From CAZCAC01 sp964496575 (GTDB lineage Bacteria; Planctomycetota; UBA1135; GCA-002686595), in assembly GCA_964496575.1 (NCBI GenBank), contig CAZCAC010000149.1:1-18962 (forward strand): a DNA stretch of 18,962 nucleotides, written 5' to 3'. Shown in pieces: positions 14,453 through 18,962 of this stretch. The first letter of the stretch is position 1; each line of letters opens with the position of its first letter. The position numbers and the translations under genes are program-made. The notes below the pieces were generated by a model, which saw only the letters and a list, made by a program, of their open reading frames with translations, was not told the DNA's origin and made no database searches.

Positions 14453-15124
14453 TCAGCGCCGCACCTCGGCCTTCTCGAGCCGCCGCTCCGCGAGCCACCG
14501 CGCACCGAAGAGGATCCACGGAGTCAGCAACAGGATCCCGATCACGTCACCGAGGACGTGCTTGCCCCAGAAGCTCCACACCATCTCGGAATCCTCGCCG
14601 TACCACGTCGTGACCGAGAGGTACGACACGAAGGCGGCCTTGCCGAGCATCGCGCCGAACACCGCCAGGCCGAGAAGTCGGACGATCGCTGCGCGCTCGA
14701 AGAGCGGCTCCCCGGGTGTCGACCGGACATGAGCGCGAGCCAGGAAGTAGATCAACAGCACCTCGCCCAGGATGAGCAGGCTGACGCCGAGGATCGGCCC
14801 CGCAATGGACCAGGCGTTGACGAGCCAGCGATCGGAAGCCGGCGTCAAGACCATGGCGAGCAGCCCCAGCACGACACCCCACAGCGGGATACCCCACCAG
14901 TACCGAAGGCCTCCGACCAGCAAGATGCCGAGCCCGAGACCCGTGGGGAGCCAGATCGGGACGAAGAGCGGCGGCGAGGTCACGGTATTGCCGGTGAGGA
15001 ACCCGCTCATAACCACCGCGAGAAACATGGCAGTGCCGATGAGGATCAGCGTGCCGAAGTAGACCAAGCGTCCTTGCTTGCGGACCTTCTTCGCTCCCAC
15101 TCGAGCCGCGATCGCGTGCTGCAT
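14453..15124 (-). CDS. Stand-alone MASE1-type membrane protein
   Basis: 223 aa with about six hydrophobic segments. IWLPTGLGLGILLVGGLRYW and the final WSFWGKHVLGDVIGILLLTP match the MASE1 sensory domain, whose signature is a W..GD..G.L...P motif in the last helices. MASE1 normally sits at the N-terminus of GGDEF/EAL enzymes or histidine kinases and senses an unknown signal. Here the protein ends ten residues after the last helix in a charged tail (AERRLEKAEVRR), with no output domain. GGAGGAGG on the - strand (15133-15140) lies 8 nt before ATG 15124 and fixes the start against the upstream open frame to 15382. An inverted repeat abuts this site. Confidence 0.75.
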   Translation of the reverse strand: MQHAIAARVGAKKVRKQGRLVYFGTLILIGTAMFLAVVMSGFLTGNTVTSPPLFVPIWLPTGLGLGILLVGGLRYWWGIPLWGVVLGLLAMVLTPASDRWLVNAWSIAGPILGVSLLILGEVLLIYFLARAHVRSTPGEPLFERAAIVRLLGLAVFGAMLGKAAFVSYLSVTTWYGEDSEMVWSFWGKHVLGDVIGILLLTPWILFGARWLAERRLEKAEVRR

Positions 15125-15137
15125 GGCTTGTTCCTCC

Positions 15138-15188
15138 TCCAGTCGTTCTACCGATTCCGGGATAGTGGACAACGACAGAACGACTGGA
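15138..15188 (-). promoter_or_regulatory. 12-bp perfect inverted repeat at the ribosome binding site of the MASE1 gene
   Basis: TCCAGTCGTTCT (15138-15149) and AGAACGACTGGA (15177-15188) are exact complements with a 27-nt spacer. On the transcript the 3' arm runs into the GGAGGAGG site. It could be a structured leader that gates translation or a repressor operator. The loop contains TGTCGTTGTCC on the - strand, the same word as the -35 region of module E. Confidence 0.55.
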
Positions 15189-15280
15189 AACGGTGCCGAC
15201 GTCCCCGGAGACCCTCGAGAACCCGTTTTGAAGCGAGAGGGCGGGGCGTGATGCGGCCCCCTGCCCGGGTGTCCTTCGCA

Positions 15281-15303
15281 CCCCCGCTGGCCGTATTCGG
15301 GGG
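15281..15303 (+). repeat. Inverted repeat in the divergent intergenic region
   Basis: CCCCCG (15281-15286) and CGGGGG (15298-15303) with an 11-nt spacer. The 15125-15432 gap, about 308 bp, holds this pair, the 12-bp repeat and the pair at 15317-15359. I see no gene in it. Confidence 0.35.
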
Positions 15304-15316
15304 CTATTGCGGTCCG

Positions 15317-15359
15317 TCCCGCCAGGCGCGAGAATCCCTGGTGTCGTGGCCCGGCGGGA
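15317..15359 (+). repeat. Nested inverted repeats upstream of the Gly-rich lipoprotein
   Basis: TCCCGCC (15317-15323) pairs with GGCGGGA (15353-15359). CCAGG (15322-15326) and CCTGG (15337-15341) overlap this stem as an alternative pairing. It lies 75-115 bp before ATG 15433, so it may be an operator or a 5' leader structure. Confidence 0.4.
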
Positions 15360-15432
15360 ATGGAGTAGGACTGATGCGGCATCTAAGAGGTTGCTACCGG
15401 GATGGAGAGGAGAAGAGCTCCGAGGAGTGAAG

Positions 15433-16146
15433 ATGATGAGGAAGCTGCTGGTCGTGGTGTCGTTCGCCCTTCTCGGCCTCGTCGGAGCCGCGGGTTGTCG
15501 GGCGACGGATGCCGCGGAGACCGGGCGCGAGCCTCCCCGAGACCTGGTACTAGCGGATGGCGACTGCATCTCGGGCACGGTGACGGTACGGTCACTCGAA
15601 ATCCCCCCAGGCGTGACCGTCCATGTGGATGATGATCTCGACGTGCACGCCACGGGCCGGGTGTACATCGAAGGGAAGCTCATCGCGGCGGACCGTGACC
15701 CCGATGACGAGAAGAACGATGCGCCGACCATCGAGCTCGAGACCAGGGGATCACTACTGATCACGGGAGAGATCCTCGGCGGCCACGGCCGGAACAACGA
15801 TCACCTTCCCGTCCCCGAGGGCGGTGGAATGCCGGGCGGGAAGGGCACGTCGATCACCATCAGCGCCGGGCGATTCTCGATCCTGGGGGTCATTCGCGCC
15901 GGGAAGGGTGGGAGCGCTGGTTGGGGAGGCAAGGGAGGGTCCGGTGGTGACATCTACATCGTCGGACGATCCGTGAACCCCTGGGAGATCCGCGGCGGCG
16001 CGACGGTCCACCCGGAACGTGGAATCTACGGGGGCGCAGCCGGAAGGGGTGGCCAGGCCCACCGCTCTGTGAACTCCGGCACGGGAGGAGCTGGTGGAGA
16101 TAGCGGGGGCGCCATCTTCGAGGAGCGTGAGACCAGCATCAGGTAG
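15433..16146 (+). CDS. Gly-rich beta-helix-like lipoprotein
   Basis: 237 aa. MMRKLLVVVSFALLGLVGAAGC is a lipoprotein signal with C22. The N-terminal part has short strand repeats (SGTVTVRSLEIPPGVTVHVD, then GRVYIEGKLIAADRD). The second half repeats a G.I.GGxG, Gly cluster, SxxIxI pattern (ITGEILGGHGRNN, SITISAGRFSILGVIRAG, GGKGGSGGDIYIVG, GGAGGDSGGAIFEE). This is the rhythm of small right-handed beta-helix or Gly-rich surface proteins, probably cell-surface. No catalytic residues are recognisable. GAGGAG lies 5 nt before ATG 15433; ATG 15436 or GTG 15427 are also possible. Confidence 0.78.
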   Translation: MMRKLLVVVSFALLGLVGAAGCRATDAAETGREPPRDLVLADGDCISGTVTVRSLEIPPGVTVHVDDDLDVHATGRVYIEGKLIAADRDPDDEKNDAPTIELETRGSLLITGEILGGHGRNNDHLPVPEGGGMPGGKGTSITISAGRFSILGVIRAGKGGSAGWGGKGGSGGDIYIVGRSVNPWEIRGGATVHPERGIYGGAAGRGGQAHRSVNSGTGGAGGDSGGAIFEERETSIR

Positions 16147-16172
16147 GAGATCCCAGATCGCGAGGCTACAGC

Positions 16173-16200
16173 GGAGAACGCTCTCCCGGGCCAGGCCCGG
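16173..16200 (+). terminator. Paired hairpins between convergent genes
   Basis: GGAGA-ACGC-TCTCC (16173-16186) is followed by the near-palindrome CCGGGCC-A-GGCCCGG (16186-16200). It lies between the + gene ending at 16146 and the - gene ending at 16252. No T run is present, so termination is only probable. Confidence 0.35.
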
Positions 16201-16251
16201 TCCTCCTCGCACTGCCAGCAGCTCTCGAATGCCGCGCCGATCCGGTCCGCT

Positions 16252-16587
16252 TCAAGGCAGTGCCGCGTGCAGGGCACGCTGCACGTCCGGCCTGTAGAGT
16301 ACCTCGACACATTCGATCCCCTCGTCGGCGAGGTCGAGGATGATCATCCCCTCGGTTGCCGGAACCTCCAGATTCGAATGTCCGGGGCCGTAGGCGCCCG
16401 TGGGTCTGGGTGCGGTGTAGAACGTGGCGCAGAACTCATCCCCGCACCGACAGCGATCGACGAGAGGCAAGCTCTCCACCTGAGAGGCCAGGTGGTCGTA
16501 ACCCTGGCTCCGCAAAAGCCGCTCCAGCTCGGCCGCGAACGCGGGCAGCGCTTCGGAAAGCTTCAGTCCACTCAGATGGTCCTCCAT
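16252..16587 (-). CDS. Small CRCG..C protein of unknown function
   Basis: 111 aa, no signal peptide. An N-terminal helix (LSEALPAFAAELERLLRSQG) precedes the compact motif CRCGDEFCATFYTAPRP (C46, C48, C53), then GAYGPGHSN and strands (GMIILDLADEGIECVEVLY). The three-Cys cluster plus H70 could bind a metal, but this is inference. The sequence looks well conserved rather than random and has strong GC3. I believe similar short hypothetical proteins exist but cannot name a family. A short GGAG sits just upstream of ATG 16587. Confidence 0.7.
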   Translation of the reverse strand: MEDHLSGLKLSEALPAFAAELERLLRSQGYDHLASQVESLPLVDRCRCGDEFCATFYTAPRPTGAYGPGHSNLEVPATEGMIILDLADEGIECVEVLYRPDVQRALHAALP

Positions 16588-16692
16588 CGCTCCAGCATAC
16601 CCCGGGCTGCCGTCATTCTGCTCGCCGAAGGAGCCCTCGGTTCTCGCTGCCCGTGGGGCTGGACTGACTGACCCGCTCGAGATCGGAATCTC

Positions 16693-16779
16693 TTGGCCGT
16701 TGCCCCATCAGGGAGAGAGGAGTATGAGGAGGGAGTACGGGCCGCGAAATCGGTGGCGTGAGCAGCAGCGAAGGAAGGA
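16693..16779 (+). promoter_or_regulatory. Promoter/leader module, copy F
   Basis: TTGGCCG then TTGCCC (-35, 16700-16705), a 17-bp spacer, TATGAG (16723-16728) and the box GCGAAGGAAGGA (16768-16779). A second -10-like TGATAGTAT lies at 16792-16800. A 29-codon frame from GTG 16758 stops at TGA 16845-16847, overlapping the GTG start at 16844. Confidence 0.6.
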
Positions 16780-16827
16780 ATACCCCGGACGTGATAGTAT
16801 CCGGACGGATGATCAGGCCCCACGATC

Positions 16828-16836
16828 GAGGAGGAG
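16828..16836 (+). promoter_or_regulatory. Ribosome binding site deciding a GTG start
   Basis: GAGGAGGAG ends 7 nt before GTG 16844. This start begins directly with a signal peptide and is preferred over the longer in-frame ATG at 16700. Confidence 0.7.
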
Positions 16837-16843
16837 TGTCGCC

Positions 16844-18139
16844 GTGAAATGCTCGAGAAGTCTCACCCTGATCGCAGCTCTGTGTCTGCTCTCGCCAGGC
16901 CTCGTCGGTGCACAAGATCCCGGGCCGGCAGCGGACTCCACGGAGGAACCCAAGGTCGATCGCGAACGACTGAAGGGCTTGAGCGGGGCGCAACTGCAAG
17001 CGGAGTTCGAGGAGCACGCGCAGAAGATGGGCTTCGCCTTCGACTCCTGGAACTACGACGCCTGCCTGCTGGAGATGGTCCGTCGTGGCGGTGATGAGTG
17101 GATTCAGTACCTGGAGAGATACCTGGTCGAGGTCGAGAAGGCACGCGTCGCCCGGAACACGTCGGACCGCGGCGAGCTGCGCAACCTCGAGCCGCGTACG
17201 GCCCTGCGGCGGTTGCAGGGCAAGCCTGATCCCATGATGGTGGTCGTCATGAATCCCAAGCGACCGAACCCGCGCAGTCGATCGGTCAAGAAGCTCGGTT
17301 CGAACTACCCGGAGCTGCCCTTTCTAGAGGTGGCCCTGAAGAACCAGGACAAGGCCAGGGAATCGCTGGGGTATCAGCAGCTCGGTGACTACCGCAGCGG
17401 GCGGCAAACCCGGTGGCGCATCGAGTTGCACGACTCGAACGGAAAACCCGTGGAGCCCATCACGACCACCGAACGCTCCATGGACGGTGGGATGACCTCG
17501 CGCGCGACGCTCGACCCCAAGGGTACCTGGGAGACGCGGCTCGTCCTCTCGCGGTACATCCAGCCGCTGGCCCCCGGTAAGTACACCCTGCGGGTGCTGT
17601 ACCACGATCACCTCGACATCGCGAACCAGCCGTCCAACGAGGGGCTGGTGCTTTCCGCCTCTCAGGAGGTAGCGTTCGAGTGGAAGGCCAGGCGCTTGAA
17701 GGTCTCATCGGGGCAACGAAAGAAGACAGATCGGCTCGTGGACGAGCTCATCGAGGGGAGAACAGTACAGCTCACCGAGCGCACCTACCGCGAGGGAACG
17801 AAGCTCGCCGACAAGCCGGAAACTCCGTTCGAGAAGCTGTACGACATGGGGCACCAGGCTCTCCCCAGCTTGATCGATCGCCTGCGGGATTCGAGCCTGT
17901 CGGGCGAGGACAGGGCCTGGCTCTTCGCCATGCTGTACAGCTTGACCGGCCTCAACGACCCTCGCGTGCACAAGGGTGTCCTGTCGGGCTACGAGTTCGT
18001 CATGGCTCCCACGGGCAGCCCGACCACCGGCGGGATCATCGGGGGGAGAGGATCCTCATCGGGAGGGGTGATCACCGAGGAAGCGCAGGATGCTCTCGCG
18101 CAGCGATGGTTCGCGATCCTCGTGCACCTCGGGGGATGA
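16844..18139 (+). CDS. Exported protein of unknown function
   Basis: 431 aa. A signal peptide ends near LVGAQD (residue 23). A helical segment (KGLSGAQLQAEFEEHAQKMG, then EMVRRGGDEWIQYLERYLVE) resembles alpha-alpha repeats. A beta-rich middle (residues about 170-290, with WRIELHDSNGKPVEPI, then PLAPGKYTLRVLYHDH) looks like an Ig-like or carboxypeptidase-regulatory-like sandwich. A C-terminal helical part, MGHQALPSLIDRLRDSSLSGEDR, is HEAT-like and ends in a Gly/Ser-rich stretch. No enzyme signature is visible. It may be a periplasmic protein-interaction protein, which is inference. It sits behind module F. Confidence 0.78.
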   Translation: MKCSRSLTLIAALCLLSPGLVGAQDPGPAADSTEEPKVDRERLKGLSGAQLQAEFEEHAQKMGFAFDSWNYDACLLEMVRRGGDEWIQYLERYLVEVEKARVARNTSDRGELRNLEPRTALRRLQGKPDPMMVVVMNPKRPNPRSRSVKKLGSNYPELPFLEVALKNQDKARESLGYQQLGDYRSGRQTRWRIELHDSNGKPVEPITTTERSMDGGMTSRATLDPKGTWETRLVLSRYIQPLAPGKYTLRVLYHDHLDIANQPSNEGLVLSASQEVAFEWKARRLKVSSGQRKKTDRLVDELIEGRTVQLTERTYREGTKLADKPETPFEKLYDMGHQALPSLIDRLRDSSLSGEDRAWLFAMLYSLTGLNDPRVHKGVLSGYEFVMAPTGSPTTGGIIGGRGSSSGGVITEEAQDALAQRWFAILVHLGG

Positions 18140-18210
18140 CCGGCGGCCACGACGGTATGGGGGGAGGGTGAGATGCCATGTCCACAGCCCTCGAGGTGAT
18201 CTCCAGCTTT

Positions 18211-18298
18211 GCCGTTGCCAGGTCAGCTTCGTCGGGATACGAATGTCGGGCAGAGAAGCCTGGATGAGTGGCGCTGCTCGAGGTGATGAAGGAAGCAC
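18211..18298 (+). promoter_or_regulatory. Promoter/leader module, copy H
   Basis: TTTGCCG then TTGCCA (-35, 18215-18220), a 17-bp spacer, TACGAA (18238-18243) and the exact box GATGAAGGAAGCA (18285-18297). A 35-codon frame from ATG 18286 (MKEA start) ends at TGA 18391-18393, five nt before the next ATG. The whole 18140-18398 gap is otherwise without a gene. Confidence 0.6.
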
Positions 18299-18398
18299 GG
18301 ATGCTCTCGCCCTCGACCCTTGACGTGGTAGTCGCCAGCCCAAGTAGAGGCCGGCGGCTACGCAAACGCCTTTCCCGCAGTCCTGGGAGGTGAACGGG

Positions 18399-18962
18399 AT
18401 GTCCGACCTCTTCCGATCTACCATGGGGTTCGCGTCGCGGGTCCGGCGCCGCACGATGCGATTCGTCGATACGATCACCGGGGCACGTTGGCCGCGAACC
18501 CGAGGAACGGAGGTGGTCGGGGCCTGGCATGATTCGCTCCAGTTCGAGATAGAGAGGGACCTGGAGAAGCTGGCGGGCGAGGTTCGACGGGGCGCGACCG
18601 TCGAGCGAGTCGAGAAACGCCTGCGGGGCAACGATGTGAGCAGCCTGAGGGAGCATGAGCTCCCAAGCGAGAGAGGGCCGGTAATGGTGTACGCCTGCAT
18701 CGAGGTGATGCCAAACCAGGGTTGCTTCAAGCACTGCATCGTCCGAATGCCGGAGGAGCTCGTAGGGCGGGATGCGGACGAGATTCTGTTCCGCCTCGCC
18801 CTGGCCATTGACCGGTGTAATCCGGCCCTCGTCCTCCGTCCAGAACACGACGATGGTCCGGTGCGGCACCTACTGTGGCCAAACGACTGGCGCGATGTGC
18901 AGGACTACGTGCCGAACGACAATTACACCTGCCCGGCGACGACAACTACACCGACCCATTCT
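18399..18962 (+). CDS. Protein of unknown function (3' end outside window)
   Basis: 188 codons are open to the right edge with no stop. GGGAGG lies 8 nt before ATG 18399. The N-terminus is basic and not clearly a signal peptide (MSDLFRSTMGFASRVRRRTM). It is followed by a charged helical region (SLQFEIERDLEKLAGEVRRG) and then CIEVMPNQGCFKHCIVRMPEEL, with three Cys. The end is Thr/Pro-rich. Codons such as CTA, GTA, ATA and AAT are more common than in the neighbours. The family is not recognised. It lies behind module H. Confidence 0.65.
   Translation, partial: MSDLFRSTMGFASRVRRRTMRFVDTITGARWPRTRGTEVVGAWHDSLQFEIERDLEKLAGEVRRGATVERVEKRLRGNDVSSLREHELPSERGPVMVYACIEVMPNQGCFKHCIVRMPEELVGRDADEILFRLALAIDRCNPALVLRPEHDDGPVRHLLWPNDWRDVQDYVPNDNYTCPATTTTPTHS

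Noticed and set aside
15144..15172. Promoter for the MASE1 gene built on TTGTCC on the - strand
   Set aside because: The hexamer 17 bp downstream is AGAACG and the transcript would begin at the ribosome binding site. The shared word may be a regulator site instead.
8424..18298. Modules as integron attC recombination sites
   Set aside because: Tandem same-direction gaps and TTGCC/GGCAA pairs in copy D hinted at this, but the other copies lack paired ends, and the conserved 17-bp spacing to TATCA fits a promoter better. No integrase is present.

Overview
The window is high-GC DNA (about 65 % by eye). Its proteins are mostly secreted proteins, lipoproteins and membrane-anchored proteins of unknown role, several with carboxypeptidase-regulatory-like beta-sandwich segments, and it carries one isolated GspG-type pseudopilin. 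This gene content is typical of large Gram-negative genomes with many orphan secreted proteins, such as Planctomycetota and neighbouring uncultured phyla. The phylum assignment is inference: there is no rRNA, tRNA or universal marker gene here, and I see no CRISPR array, insertion sequence or phage gene.

Layout. 1-2200: the end of a large beta-sandwich protein, then a cupin. 2220-4982: a membrane-anchored Ntn amidohydrolase on +, facing an M28 metallopeptidase and a lone GspG-type pseudopilin on -. 5034-8400: a small Cys protein, a second carboxypeptidase-regulatory-like exported protein, and an exported protein that may be read from a leaderless transcript. 8401-14365: a one-directional run of exported genes. 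It comprises a degenerate S12 beta-lactamase homologue, a beta-sandwich lipoprotein, a short lipoprotein frame, an exported Lys-rich protein, another lipoprotein and a two-TM protein. 14366-16587: a stand-alone MASE1 membrane protein (-), a Gly-rich lipoprotein (+) and a small CRCG-type protein (-). 16588-18962: an exported protein and a gene that runs off the right edge.

The most notable signal is in the non-coding gaps. Eight + strand gaps share one promoter/leader module: TTGNC[GA] and TTG[CT]C[CGA] in tandem, a 17-bp purine-rich G spacer, TATCA[GC], and 40-51 nt later a GA[TC]GAAGGAAGC[AG] box. Five copies keep the upstream element and exact spacing clearly, and the others are weaker. The genes behind them are unrelated in sequence, but seven of the eight look exported, lipidated or membrane-anchored; the eighth runs off the edge. 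This looks like a local regulon built on a repeated regulatory cassette. The spacing was counted by hand. No alignment statistics or database searches were possible.
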